This document shows, piece by piece, positions 36,833 through 53,083 of a stretch of 64,000 nt of DNA. Location: positions 15,214,901 to 15,278,900 of the forward strand of contig NC_080716.1 in NCBI RefSeq assembly GCF_019097595.1, read 5' to 3'. The notes beneath the pieces are model-generated. The model had not been told where the DNA came from. It ran no database searches and worked only from the letters and a program-made list of their open reading frames with translations. Source of the DNA: Hemibagrus wyckioides. Lineage: Eukaryota > Chordata > Actinopteri > Siluriformes > Bagridae. The position numbers and the translations under genes were made by a program. Numbering within the stretch: position 1 is the stretch's first letter; the number at the start of each line of letters is the position of its first letter.

Positions 36833-37736
36833 AAAGTAATAACTTCAGGTTGGGCTAATAGCAAAATAACTAACAAAAATTACCTGAGATGGAGAGAGCT
36901 AACTTACCTCACAAACAATATAATAAAATATAATAAAATAGAATCAATGCTTCCTTATCTAATTGGTTGAGGAAAAAAGCATGGCAAAAGTAAACGCCAA
37001 CCACTCCTATAACCCTGTTTGGCATTTGCACAAGTACACAAAAGTAAGTTCCAAGTACAAACAAACTCCAAATCAAGCTTTTAGTTCCACAAATAGACAT
37101 AATGCACAAGTCATATTTACAAGAGAAAAGTAGAAGCCACCCATCAGTAGCTATGTGATCTTTGCCTTATGCTTTCCCCAAATACTCAGAAGTGCACTTT
37201 CCCTGCCTAAACCTAAACATGAAGCAGCAATAAAAATTGTCCAGGATGAATACTAGGGCAAATAAATTGTAGTGTAAAATAAAGTGGAAATGCTGGCTAC
37301 CAAATGTCATGTCTTATGTTGTAGTACTACTGTAGTATCTGTCTACACAAATAACATGGATGTTGACAGGAAAACCTCAACCTTTCCCATACAAATGTCT
37401 AACCATGTGGAGTGCTTAATGGTTCACACAACGTAGGACAGAAGAACAGAAATAGCACCTTCCCTACACAGCTGCAGAAAAAGCCATGTACCTCCCCCCT
37501 AACCATGCCTCTCAAACTAATCCAGTTATCATGGCAACCAAACAACACATAAAATATAAACAACCTCACAGGTGTATGAGAGTGTTAAGACATTTCCTTT
37601 AAACAAGTCTTCTGATGTGAGAGGTTACTAGTACTAAATGAGGGGCAATAGTCACATAGAGAAAGAACTTTTGTAGTATTTGTAGTATTAGAGCAGCAAT
37701 TTGGCCCATCAAATCTTGTTTCTTATGAATCACAAA

Positions 37737-37738
<2 letters not shown>

Positions 37739-37774
<36 letters not shown>
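37739..37774. repeat. (CT)n tract in ache intron 1
   Basis: Around 17 CT units followed by ATATATATGTGTGTG, about 90 bp ahead of the ache exon 2 acceptor. Confidence 0.95.
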
Positions 37775-37782
<8 letters not shown>

Positions 37783-37863
37783 GTGTGTGAAGACCTATTA
37801 TTTTACAATATTTTTGTTGTTACAATGTTTATTTTTATTTTTACCTTTTTTTGTCTTCCACAG

Positions 37864-41221
<3,358 letters not shown>

Positions 41222-41560
41222 ACATGCGGAGAATGTGAGACATGGAGAGAATGCAAGAAAATAAAAATTAGAGAAGAGTGATGACCATATTACTCTATAG
41301 TCTCAGGAGCCCTCTGATAGAATGTCAATCGTTCTCTGAGCCACTGTAGATTATGCCCTTTACTGATGGGTTCCTCTGAGTAGGTAGAAGATTTAATATG
41401 GGAAGGTTATAGTTATATGCTATGTAGTATATCATTTGCCACCTGTATATTGTTAACTATTGCATTATTTTGCATTTAAATGCTATTACAATTGCCCTAG
41501 ACAGTTGTTTGACAGTGCTGTATGTTAACTGCAGGAAGAGACTATTAAAAGTTTCGGTCA
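41222..41560 (+). terminator. ache: ache 3' UTR with candidate polyadenylation signals
   Basis: AATAAA at 41,260-41,265, 39 bp after the stop, and the variant ATTAAA at 41,543-41,548 are both possible. Distal sites further right (for example near 42,905, AATAAAATAATAAAATG) would give a long 3' UTR. I cannot decide between them from sequence alone. Confidence 0.45.
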
Positions 41561-44500
41561 TCGTTGAGGATGTACAAGAGAACATGTTAAAGGTGTGATA
41601 TTACCTCTGATAATTGTGTCTGTGTGTCAGTATACCTATACCAGTTCACTCATCCTCAGGATCCCACGTTTTCCTTTTTTTACTTTGATTTGCTTAAGCT
41701 ATAATTGCTGCTTGACCATGTGTGCATTTGTCTATATTCCTCTTCTATCATGTCAGCCGTCTTCACTGTTTAAATTTTATGTGTGGCCTGTGGTTATGTG
41801 CTGTCTCTATGTGGGTCCAGAACAATTCTTTGATATCACATATAAGGGAATCATTTCAGCCCATGCTCAATGTGCTGGCTCTATACTGCACTGATGTGTT
41901 TGTTCTGGCTTCCAGAAATGTGTGTGTATGCCATGTCTGTATATTATACTCATATGTAAAAATTTTCATCTTGTTTGATACACCTATTGCATGCATACTG
42001 GTGCTCACAGCATGTTCCACCTCTATTTATGTGTGTTTGTGAGGGTGTGCAAGCTAAAAAGTGACTGTGTAAGAGTATATCCGAATCGAGCGCCTCCACG
42101 GGTCAGTATCCATTATCTCCTGTCTATATGTAGCACACCACTTGTGAAAGTCACCTCCACTTTCATTATATTTACGTGGGCACTTTGTGCATGTGTGCAA
42201 ATCCTAAAGAGAGAGGTCTGTAACTACTGTGTCATGCCTGTGTGCCAAAGAGTCAATAACTTTTTTCCACTACTGGCTCCCCTCCCAGTAGGAAAGAATT
42301 TTCATTACGGTAATGGAAGGAGTGTAATTTAGTTAGTGCTCATTTGAAACGACGGCCTGCTGTGTCAGCCATCTTAACCCCAGCTTCGCCATCACTCAAC
42401 TTATGCATTTGGTAGATGATGCAGGAAAGCAGAGTGTTTAAATGGGAGTGCTTAGGGAGCAGACATTTACAGGAGCCAACTAGAGTTCTTTACTCATTCT
42501 CATTGTTTTGTATGTCCTTTTTTCCTTTTTAGTTGCATGCTTGCACTAATTATAAAATGTAGAAGAATACACAGAGTGTTTTCAGTTTGCTCATATCTGA
42601 TTCAAATATTATGTACTATATTTATTATATACTTTTTGGACACTTACTTTGTCATCATTTAATGTACAATTTTTCCTTGCTCTTATCTTCTGACCGTATC
42701 TAGCTCACTATATTTGTACATTTTAAAGTGTGGTTGTTTTTATGCTACTGTGAGTCACACCACTGATTTATTCACACATTATTTCAGTATAGTTAATCTC
42801 TCCACCAGTTATTAACACTGTGGAAGTGCAAGCCCTCCAGCAAGTATAACGATTAGCTGTAATTATATGTAACCTCACAAGTTGACAGGACAAGGGAGTT
42901 TTACATGGAAAACATTTTGAAAATAAAATAATAAAATGCTATATTAAATTATTTTGATATGAGATATGAGAACAGATAAGTGAAATAAATGCATGTGCCA
43001 GCAGTGTGGCTGGGGAATGTGCTTGCCTGTTGCTGCTCTTGCATCTTTTGCTCAATGACAATTTTTCCTTATCTCTTCTGTCCAGTGAAAAGACCCGTGC
43101 ATGTCATAAATCTCCACTCCAATTGATTCTGTACTCACAAATTTGATTGTTAAACCTTGTAACCATAATCCAGTGCTGATGTTTATTATATTATACATCT
43201 ATATCTATTAAACATTATTATTAGCCCTGAGATTGAGGTCAGCAATAAGAGATTATATTTGGAGTGGAATATATTGGAATTGACAATAATTTCATTGGTA
43301 ATAAGCATGGTTTGCGATATGGTGATTGATAAATCACTATATCTGGACAAATGCATTTGTATCTATTTTTTTTTCTTCAGTAAAAAACTATTTTGGGGTC
43401 TTTACTGGTTTATGTGCTGTTGCAATCAGTTAATCAATTACATACTGTAATCAATGTGAACACTTAACGGTGTGTGATTATGTTCTAGACTATCATTTGT
43501 GCATCCTCAAATTGATAGCTTTTTTCATATTGCACCCTAATCATTATTCTTTCTGGTCCAGACATTGCCCACTGTGCCAAACTTGTGTGGTGACAGCATT
43601 GTGCTATTACTCTGCATGGTACTACTGCTGCCTCTTGGGCATTGTATTTGAAGTCCTCCAACAAAACCTCATTAAAACGGTCTGACTAAACTGAAATTGT
43701 GTGTCCCTTGTTAGCAGATGGCATCCAACAACACAAATGTAAATTCAAGAGAAATAGAATGTATATTTCCACTAATATTTGATAATGGTTAATAGCCAGT
43801 TGAATCAGATGAACAGTACAGTGATGATGCTGTGCTCTGTGAATGTATTATTTCAAATTCCAAAATTCAAAGCTTTATTTAGCTTGGTGTTCATATTAGA
43901 ACTTCAGTTTTGCATGTAATGACTTTTTAAAAAAAAAATCTAATTCACAGATTATGTGTACATGTACATAGAAGAGTAAATTCATCAGCCAAGGCATTAA
44001 TTATTTGAAGGGTGGTGTGTAGTGTCTTCTGAACGCTTTTAAATGAATGCTTGGATCCACAATTGCCCACCATAGCTAATAGTGTGTGCTATAGACCAGT
44101 ATTGTCTAGGTCAAAATCATAAATGATCACAAACCAGCTGGTGTCTCTCTCAAGTTGTATGAATGCCACAGTCTTATCACAGTAATCATGAGCTCATTTC
44201 ACTGACAAAGGAAAGGGGTTGTTTTCATGCACCAGAAAGAATCAATAAAGGGTATCACTAAATTATCTAAAACATATGACTGCATTCTTACCAAGCAAAA
44301 ATGCTTATAATTAGTACTGCAATCAATACAATGAATGATCCCATCAGTCTAGCAACTCATTTTTATGTTCACTAAACACATTCAGTTAACTTCAATCAAA
44401 AGTACTGTTACAGTTTGTAAATTATATCTTAAATGGGGGGTCACTGGCATTATTTAGCTTATCTCAGGAAAACCCTTTGTACAAATCCAGTATTTGTACT

Positions 44501-44870
44501 GGATTGTGTAACACTGTTGCATTTCAACACAACTGCTGTAAGCAAATGAGAAACCTTTATGCAGGAGATGATGCCTAGTTCATGTAACTAATTGGTCTTG
44601 TATTCAGGAACTCTGGGTATATCAGTAGCATCTCTCAAATGTTTTAAAGTCATGGTTCTCATAGTGGAATGCAGTGACCCCCAGGGATCAATGAACACTG
44701 GGTGTTTTATTGTTTTTTTTTTTTGTTGTTGTTTTTTTTTACATTTTGTAAAAGTGGCTGAAGTATTATAGAAATATTATATACCATTAAATTTAAAATA
44801 TTCATTATTAGGTTCTAATATATATTAGCCTTTTTGACAGATCACTTGAATTGAATGGGTTTATTCCTAA
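41561..44870. other. ache-BAP18 interval, no recognisable gene
   Basis: Non-coding DNA, possibly including a long ache 3' UTR. Open frames are short and without domain similarity that I recognise. T-rich tracts are present near 44,711-44,741. Confidence 0.55.
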
Positions 44871-44881
44871 TCTAATGACAA

Positions 44882-45113
44882 CTTGAGGGTGTTGGTAGCT
44901 CTGGGTTGTTGATTGAAAGATCAAGGTTCAAGCCCCAGAACCGCCAAGCAGCCACTGTCAGGCCCTTGACCAAGGCCTTCAACCCCCCTGCCCCAAGGGC
45001 ACTGCATCATGGCTGACCCTGTACTCTGACCCCAACCCTCCAAGGATGGGATATGTGAAGAAAGAGTTTCACTGTGCAGTAATGTATATGTGACAAATAA
45101 AGGCTACTTAACT
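44882..45113 (+). mobile_element. tRNA-derived SINE
   Basis: An A-box-like TGGTAGCTCTGGG is followed about 40 bp later by a B-box GGTTCAAGCCC, the internal RNA polymerase III promoter of tRNA-type SINEs. The body includes AGCCACTGTCAGGCCCTTGA and ends GTGACAAATAAAGGCTACTT. The copy looks complete and moderately young. Confidence 0.78.
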
Positions 45114-45268
45114 TTAATTAAAAAATGTATTTAGTAAAATGAAGAAATGAAAAAATGACATGGCTCCAGTAAAATTTAAACAAATAATTGCATGTATTTA
45201 AATAAAGGGCCTAATATCTATATAATAACTATTTTTGTATTAGGCAACTGTTTTAATGAACTAATGAA

Positions 45269-45340
45269 CTATGTAGCTTTAAAGAGATCTTGTTATTTAC
45301 AAAATTTGCAAATAACAAGCTCTCTTTAAAGCCACATAGT
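45269..45340. repeat. Hairpin-forming inverted repeat
   Basis: ACTATGTAGCTTTAAAGAG at the left pairs with CTCTTTAAAGCCACATAGT at the right, and the inner parts ATCTTGTTATTT and AAATAACAAGCT also pair, around a loop of about 10 nt. The stem has some 31 positions with few mismatches. It probably derives from a fold-back MITE, since no transcript is evident. Confidence 0.8.
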
Positions 45341-45850
45341 GGCCTAGAATTTAATATATATTTTGGATAATCAGTTTTTATATTCAAATATATGCGCACC
45401 ATATGAAGTGTTTTCGACACTAATTATATTAAAAGAAAATATCAATATAATATAGAAATAATATCTATAAACCGAGCATGAGATTAAACCCTGTATATAT
45501 GACTGTGGATCGAGTTTGTAGAATACAGCCATGTTGTAATGCAGCTTTTGTCCTGCAGATGGCGCTTTGCGCTCGCAGAAGTGAAATAAACCTTCGCATT
45601 CACGTGCTGTAGCCAAAGATCGCTTTAAAGACAGCTTCATTTTTTTTTTAATGAATGCAAAGTACTGAAAATTACATACAACATTAAATATATCTGCATA
45701 CATGAATCCCAAAACAATCACAATGCATTAAACCAATAGAATACCCTAGTCCTGGGGTACCTCCTGATCGAATAAGGGCGAGACAGATATGTCACATGCT
45801 GCGCATTTTTAGCGCAATTTTGGTTGTTTTGAACAGCTCAAAAGACCTGA

Positions 45851-45883
45851 CCAATCGCGGACCGAGGTAGGATTTTGACCAAT
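45851..45883. promoter_or_regulatory. Tandem CCAAT boxes upstream of BAP18
   Basis: CCAAT at 45,851-45,855 and again at 45,879-45,883, 28 bp apart, both in the sense orientation and about 200 bp ahead of the BAP18 start codon. Local CpG content is raised (ATCGCGGACCGAGG, CATCGGCGATCAGGAGCGG). This fits NF-Y sites of a TATA-less housekeeping promoter. Confidence 0.55.
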
Positions 45884-46083
45884 GAACATCGGCGATCAGG
45901 AGCGGAACCTTTATGGCGCACTAATGCCATTATTTAGTTCAAAACATTATTTTATCTAATGCAGTAGAAAAGTGATCACTGGGTGTTTGTGAAACATCAG
46001 TTGTGTATAAGTGAACTAAACTGGAAGCGCTGTAACGCTGATTTTTGTCGCAACAAAATCAGCTGGTTAGATCAGACGGAACA

Positions 46084-46363
46084 ATGACCTCGGCATCAAC
46101 AAAGGTAGTTAGTAGTCTGATCAGTGCTGCTTTAATGCACTGTTATTAACTGCATGTTACTATAATATTATTCCTCTTCTATATGCTTAGTGTATGCGCT
46201 TCGTCTTTTTATAGATCCCTGTGTTTGCAAGATGTCTGCTTGATACATTTTGGCTTTCTAGCAAATCATGTGCATTTTCTTGTTGATTCCACTGATGATC
46301 ATTACACATCACCCACTCGTGTACATGCAGATCTGTCCCTTTGCTGACTTCTCTATACCCCCA

Positions 46364-46412
<49 letters not shown>

Positions 46413-48898
46413 ACAGGTTGGTGAGATCTTCTCTGCAGCAGGAGCTGCTTTTACCAAACTAGGAGAGCTCACCATGCAGCTGCACCCGGTGGCGGACTCG
46501 AGTCCAGCAGGGTGAGTAGTGTTGAAGGCGGAGGCACTGCTGCTCTCTAACGCGTGCTTCTTGTTGTGAAGTGGTGATGAGTCAAAGGATAGCCTGTTTC
46601 TGTGAAGACACTTGTGGTGTTCTTCCCTATTTTACTAATAATACATGACCTGAACAGGGATGTTTTACTGCACACATTCTCTTTCACTTTGTCAACAAAA
46701 AACAAACAAACAGTAATTTATCTCAAAGTTTTTATTTCTCTTGAATTTTTTCAAAGACCATGCAATCTCATTAATAACAATAATATTAATAATAAGCACA
46801 TTTCTTTATACTCCAAATGATTTTAGACCCATTTTAATCAGTCTGAAGTATAGTCACACCATGGGGCCTGTCCCCTGGTTGCTGTCTCTCCTTGCAGAGC
46901 TAAATGGACGGACACAGAGATTGAGATGCTCCGGTCAGCTGTTAGGCGTTTTGGTGACGACTTGAACGCACTCAGCTCGGTCATCAAGAAGCGCACAGTG
47001 TAAGCAATCAGGTCTCTCTACTTTGCTTTGCTTCCTATGCTGGGCCTGACTGCTCTTGTCTCAGGATGTAGGCTTACACCGACCAGGCATAACATTATGG
47101 GCACCCTGACTGGTGTGCAGCCTCATAGATGCACTGTGTATTCGGACATCTTTCTATCAGAACCAGCATTAACTTCTTCAGCAATTTGAGCAACAGTAGC
47201 TCATCTGTTGGCTCAGACCACCCAGGCCAGCCTTCGCTCCCCACGGGCATCACCGAGCCTTGGCCGCCCATGACCCTGTCGCTGGTTCACCACTGTTCCT
47301 TCTTTGGACCACTTTTGATAGATACTGACCACTGCAGACCGGGAACACCCCACAAGTTTAGGAGATGCTCTGATCCAGTCGTCTAGCCATCACAATCTGG
47401 CCCTTGTCAAACTCACTCAAATCCTTGCGGCTTGCCCATTTTGTCCTGCTTCTAACACATCAACTCTGAGGACAAAATGTTCACTTGCTGCCTAATATAT
47501 CCCACCCACTAACCAGTGCCATGATGAGGAGATAATCAGTGTTATTCACTTCACCTCTCAGTGCTCATAATGTTATGGCTGATCGGTGTATATCTTGGTT
47601 TTGTAATATATGCTAAAGTTTTGCATAGAAATGCAAGAGGTCCTCTTTTTTGGAATTTGAATACACTTTGTGAAAATTCAAGAGAAACAAAACAGTATTT
47701 GTATTTTTTAGGGGGAATTTGTAAACCAAAAGATGTAAAAGTTCATTTATGACTAGCTACAAATTTGAATTAACTTTCTATGATTAGGGCACAAATCAAG
47801 ACCACAGTCAAGCGGAAACTTTATGAAGACAGCGGAGTTCCTTTGTCTTCTGACTCCCCAAAGAAAAGTACCAAGAAGGTCCCAGTCGCCACAGCTCCCC
47901 CTCCACCACCCACAATCATAGCTGTACCAACATCTCAGGTTGTAGTGTCGGCAGGCTTACAGGGTCCTTCTACAGGCTCTGCTAGCATCAAGAAGCCAAA
48001 AACTGCAGGTGAGCATCACTACGGAAAAGACATTTCATGATTGTGTTATGGAGTATTTTGATGACATGAGTAGAATTAATTATTTATAATTTGTCTATTT
48101 CACAGATGTTACTCTCAGTGCTTTGAATGATTCAGATGTAAACAGCGATCTGGTAGACATCGAGGGACTCGGTGACAGCTCTGCAACAAAGAAGCTCAAC
48201 TTTGATCAAGGTACAAATTGTATTATAAAGTTGCTTGATTATTATTAAAGGGAATGTTTATAACCTCTAAAGCAAGGGTATTCAACTAAAATTTGTCCAG
48301 CTACATACAATTCCTTGCTTAATCAGTTACCTTTTCATGCTGGCTATAAATAAGACCCATTATTCTGAAGTGGTTTTATTTCATATTGGAATTTGCCTCT
48401 TTTGTCTAATATTACAGACTGTAAACAGATGAGACATCAATTTAACTTGAAAATTCTGTTTATCACGCTCAACATATGAGGAGAAATTGACGAGCTGTAG
48501 GTTCATCAAGAATGCTTCCCAAGACTGTCATAGACACCACTCAATCACCTCTGTGAGTGGGGAAAAAATCTATGAAAGTCCGTAAAAGCTTTCTTGATGA
48601 GCCTACAGCCTGTTGTTTTCTCCTCATATGTTGATCAGAATTTCTACAATTTTTTTTTTCGTGATCATGGTTTGATCCACTAAAATACTTTCCTGGGTCA
48701 GTACCCACCCGAACTTTTATGTCCAGTGGCCCCTTTAACTGTAAAATCAATTTCTACAATATACTTAGAACATTATATATTATTTTTTTGAGCAATAGAG
48801 CTTTCTGTTCAACTTTCAAGCATGGCTTTACTTTGGTGCTTGAGTCCCTAAGCATAACTTTAATTATGTAAGTTGTGACTTCCACCACTGTGACATAA

Positions 48899-48938
<40 letters not shown>

Positions 48939-49201
48939 GACCCACTGGCTATACTTCACAGACCCCTGGTGGTCCCTTGACCTTACTTGCTCTAGAAGAC
49001 CCCAGGCATACAACGTAATAATAATAATAATAATAACAACAACAACAATATTTTCAGTTTGAGTATGAGTTGTTGAGTGCTGTGTTGTTCAATGGAACCA
49101 ATGTTAAAGGTTCTTTTGTCCAAATTTGTCTTACAGAAAGTCTGAACCTTGACTCAAGTCTCATCATGAACTCCAGTGACCTGCCCCTCCTGTCCCGCTG
49201 A
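46084..49201 (+). CDS. bap18: Chromatin complexes subunit BAP18 (C17orf49 homologue)
   Basis: BAP18 is a nuclear subunit of NURF/BPTF and MLL1 chromatin complexes that recognises H3K4me3-marked promoters (family knowledge). Exons: 46,084-46,104, 46,417-46,511, 46,898-46,999, 47,788-48,008, 48,106-48,210 and 49,137-49,201. All phases join cleanly, to 202 residues. The N-terminus reads [26 protein letters not shown]. Exon 3 and the start of exon 4 form the SANT/Myb-like domain ([20 protein letters not shown]). Exon 4 continues with KRKLYEDSG and a Pro/Ala-rich linker, exon 5 with [11 protein letters not shown] and KKLNFDQ. The last exon adds [19 protein letters not shown], a tail present only in some isoforms of mammalian BAP18. 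Human BAP18 is 172 residues. Intron 3 hosts a Tc1 element and intron 5 a fold-back repeat. Confidence 0.95.
46364..46410. repeat. (GT)n-(AT)n microsatellite at the BAP18 exon 2 acceptor
   Basis: A GT tract turns into an AT tract that ends 6 bp before the CACAG acceptor of exon 2. The normal pyrimidine tract is therefore replaced by alternating AT. Confidence 0.95.
47077..47588 (-). mobile_element. Tc1/mariner-type non-autonomous element in BAP18 intron 3
   Basis: Inverted ends CACCGACCAGGCATAACATTATG and (reverse complement of the right end) CACCGATCAGCCATAACATTATG are flanked by TA at 47,075-47,076 and 47,589-47,590, 512 bp. The minus strand retains part of a transposase: [20 protein letters not shown], then [17 protein letters not shown] and [17 protein letters not shown], the helix-turn-helix region of a Tc1-type enzyme, with stops. 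The DDE domain is gone. Confidence 0.88.
48471..48634. repeat. Fold-back inverted repeat in BAP18 intron 5
   Basis: Left arm CAACATATGAGGAGAAA ... GCTGTAGGTTCATCAAGAA and right arm (reverse complement) CAACATATGAGGAGAAA ... GCTGTAGGCTCATCAAGAA pair over about 43 bp around a loop of roughly 75 nt. It is non-coding and MITE-like. Confidence 0.8.
48896..48937. repeat. (AAAT)n microsatellite
   Basis: About ten AAAT units in BAP18 intron 5. Confidence 0.95.
49016..49047. repeat. (AAT)n-(AAC)n microsatellite
   Basis: Seven AAT units then four AAC units, 90 bp before the last BAP18 exon. Confidence 0.9.
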
Positions 49202-49504
49202 ATCCATTCACAAAACATAAAACTGTAAATAAAAAAAAGAAAAGAAAAAAGGAATATTATATCAGACCGGGCTGAACCTTCACAAAACAGCCCAGGCCAG
49301 GAACTGGCCTCTTTGATTTTTACTATATTGATGGATTCTGAAACAGGTATAGTTTTCATGCAAGGTCAGATTTTTAAGGCTAATGGAAATGTGTTTCATT
49401 TTATATTCATTCTATTGGCCTCAGATCACAGATCATCAATGTCTTACCGTTTTTGTCATACGACACCAATACTTATAATTATTGTCTATTATAAATTCAT
49501 TTTA

Positions 49505-49510
49505 AATAAA
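49505..49510 (+). terminator. bap18: BAP18 polyadenylation signal
   Basis: AATAAA about 300 bp after the BAP18 stop, followed by the GT/T-rich stretch TTATATGTTGGTCTTATG, as expected for a downstream element. Confidence 0.6.
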
Positions 49511-52198
49511 ATTTTATATGTTGGTCTTATGTAAATGCATTCATTTTTTATCATCTTTGGGAATCTCTTCCTCTGTCAACTGTCTATAAATACATGATAA
49601 TGCTATTTTCCAGTACTGTTTGTCCTCGTGTCAGCTTATGTAACTTCTAACTCTAATTTGTCCATTATGTCCGATTAATAGTAATCTGCATGCATTCTGC
49701 ATGTGACTGAGTGCAACACTTGTGTACTCTTTGCTTGTTTGTTTGCATCAAAGGTCATCACTGCATGTATGAAGTGACTAAAACAGTCTGAAATATCTAT
49801 TTGTGAAAGAGTTGTAAAAGGTTAAATTCACTTTTTGTTGGGTGGTCTATCCTTTGCTCACAGAGGCTCACTGTCAATAATTGTGTTTTGATAAATTATA
49901 CATAAGCAATTTAATATAAGGTCAAATCTATTTATTCCTGAACAGATATTCTGTGACCGCAATTTTAAACACTGGTCTGGTGTAAAGCATTGTTTACTTG
50001 GCAATGTGCAAGTAATGTAAATTAATTCAATTTAAAAAAAAAAAAAAGCTACACTTTCTTCAGTTCTTCTGAGAAACCAGTGAAGAAGGTTCCAATTAAG
50101 TATTTGTGTGGCTTGTATGACAGTGCTCTAAATTACACTTGATTGGGTAAGCACAAATACAAAAAAATATCTGCAGAGGACCACCTTTATATCCAAGAAA
50201 TGTTCCTTATTGAAAAGGAAATTCTCAATTTTTGAGTAAAAAATTATGAATTCCAGTGTAGATCCAGATAATGTGCAAAACTGTGGCTTCAGACAAATCT
50301 TTGTTGTCACATATACATAAACTCAATTTATCCTAGCCCACTGAGCTCTAATTGTTCCAGCTATGAGTGCCACTGATAACCCAATAAAATAAACCAGAAA
50401 CCACAGTCTCTGCTAAAAGCAGCTGTGTGACAAATGTTGAATGACAGACAACAAAGTTTTCTAAACACTTACAGGGTGTAAAATGTCAGTTACACAAAAA
50501 CATTAGTGCTGTTTCTGTATAACATGCTAATTCTGAAATGGACACACAAAGCCATGGTTTATACATAAAAGGAAATGGACATCATTTCAAATCCATCTTA
50601 ATTTTCCATGAAAATCCATTTCATATATCCTGCATAGTGTAATTATCTAAGTGACCATTACATAACCATGGAATTCACATTTTGTGGTGCGTGTGTGTAT
50701 GTGTTTGTGTGTGTGTGTAAATAAAAATTAAACTTCAACAAACTTTAAATATTCATTTTATTTCTTGCTATTTACACATTGAGGCTTTTTATAACAAGTG
50801 CAAATGTAAACTGAGGTCATTAAGTCTGTTTATATTAATTACGAGTATTTACATGATTTATAATATGTAGACTATATACAGGTGCATAAAGCACACCTCG
50901 TATCAGCCTTCAAGGACATGCGTTTGTCCTGTCGATCTGCATTCTAGAGAGATGAAGAGTGTGTCTGTCTGACGGGAGCAGCACAAAACATACTGGCAAC
51001 CCAGGGAGAGGGCAGCTGCCAATATTGATGTGCTGCTAATGTCAGGCACACAGAAACAAAGCTGCCGTCATGAGTGTGTGGTCTGGAGAAGGAACAGAAA
51101 TAGAGAGATGCACAAAGGATTTGTTGCTTGTACCACTTCAGTAAAAAAGTGTGCAAGGAATTGCACAGTGGAATATATGTAGTGATCCATCACAGATTAC
51201 TAATATTAATAATATTACAATACTCTATATTTTCTTTAGAGAAATATTAAAGGTGATCAGTGTGGCAGGTTACATAATCATTTAAACATCCTGGGTTATT
51301 TAGCAAAATCTCTCTAAATCAAGAAGCCCGCACAACTTAGGGTCGAGGTGATAACAGTCTCTTCTCTATAATGAACTACACTACCTAGAATATGAAAGCA
51401 CTGTGATGAGACCAATATTAAAAATGATGAGTCCGTCCAGACGATGGAGAATATATAAATGTTGTTAGTGGCAGAATCACCAGTGTTCCCAGTAGCAGCA
51501 CATAATGATTTGGAAATCAACCTGGGAACCTACAAACCATGATGTGCTGCTACAGAGCCCTCTGGCTTGCTCATGAGGGTCGAGGGAGATGCTGACACTC
51601 CTTTAAAACATCCGGAAAAAGCAGACACTTTCAAGACACAGCAGCCTATAATAATCAGCATCATTGTTTATTTTTTGTTTCTTTAGCTGTACCAAACTGT
51701 ACTAAATGAGCTCCACTGTGGGGAAATGTAGATGTAAGACTGAGAGCTGAATAAAAACAATTCGGGGTTTAAGCATATCTGCTGTACTGGAGAAAAAAAA
51801 AGTAAAAATCATTTAGTATGAAATGGGCAACTCTGAACGTGTTGCACTACATCATAAAAAATATGATCATATAAAATGCTGAACATTTTCATGCCGCACT
51901 AATAACAGCCTTAAAAGCTGAACAAGTGTCTTAAACCACATAGTCAGAATGGATGATGAAAATGAAAAACAAAATGGTAGATATGAAGGGTAGAACAAGA
52001 AGAAAACGAATACTGTCTGTTAAAAGTCTGTTACAAATCAGTAGTCTAGTAAGAGGAAAAAATAAGAACAGAGGATATCAAAAAATGTTTTTAAAATGCA
52101 ATGGGACTGGGGGCAATATAACTTAATCATGGTAAAATACAATGCAGATCATATGGAGTATGGGCTAATTGTTAAAAATTAACTATTTTAATTGATCC

Positions 52199-52200
<2 letters not shown>

Positions 52201-52290
<90 letters not shown>
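52201..52290. repeat. (CT)n-(TA)n compound microsatellite
   Basis: A short CT run then about 40 TA units with one TTTATA interruption. Confidence 0.95.
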
Positions 52291-52293
<3 letters not shown>

Positions 52294-53033
52294 ATTAGAT
52301 GTTAAAATGTTTACAATTGTAAGTGTAATTTGTAGAATTAATTTATTATTTTAGCTATAAGTATAAGCCTAATTATACATACATGTACGTATGCAGATCG
52401 CAAAAATTCTTCAAATATCATGAATTTTTTTTGGCATAATTCCCACTGTGATTTTAATCAATCTAGTTTCTTAATTTATTTCTCTGGTAGCATTCACACT
52501 GTCACTTTATGAAATTACATCTGATCCGGTCACCCCATGAACAAGGATGAAGGGGGGAAAAATGTAAATACATAATTTAATAAAGAAGGAAATATCAAAA
52601 CTGTATAAATCAATTTAAAATACAAAAACATAACATATAGGGGGAAAAGTTCTAAGATTTAAATCCATGCTGGAAAAAATAAGGCATATTTAACAGGACA
52701 TAATGATTTGTGGCAAATGAAAAATTAACTGTTAAGGTTTTCTATATTTTGAAATGGTACAGAAGGTGAGGTGAAAACTAAGTAAAAAAAAAAAAAAAAA
52801 GAAAAAGGACAGAGCAAAGAAAAAACTGTAGAAGAAAATCCCAAAGGTGTGACCTTGACAGTGAATTAACAGAGACAAACCCAATACACATTCATCTTTT
52901 GAATAATAAATATTTCTGTGTAGCTGGATAATCAGAACTAATTACTACAATGACAAAAATTTGGATGGCTGTGCTTTTATAAAATAATACAAAATGTTAG
53001 CATTAAATGGTGGCCCTAACATAAAGAATTAGG

Positions 53034-53035
<2 letters not shown>

Positions 53036-53074
<39 letters not shown>

Positions 53075-53083
53075 ACACGAACA
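53036..53083. repeat. (CA)n microsatellite
   Basis: About 20 CA units with small interruptions near the right end. Confidence 0.95.

Noticed and set aside
46187..46462. Frames encoding runs of Tyr-Ile near 46.4 kb
   Set aside because: Translations of the (AT)n microsatellite.
51541..51610. Possible last coding exon on the minus strand ending SVAAHHGL-stop
   Set aside because: Open for about 23 codons but without a convincing acceptor or pyrimidine tract. Chance cannot be excluded.
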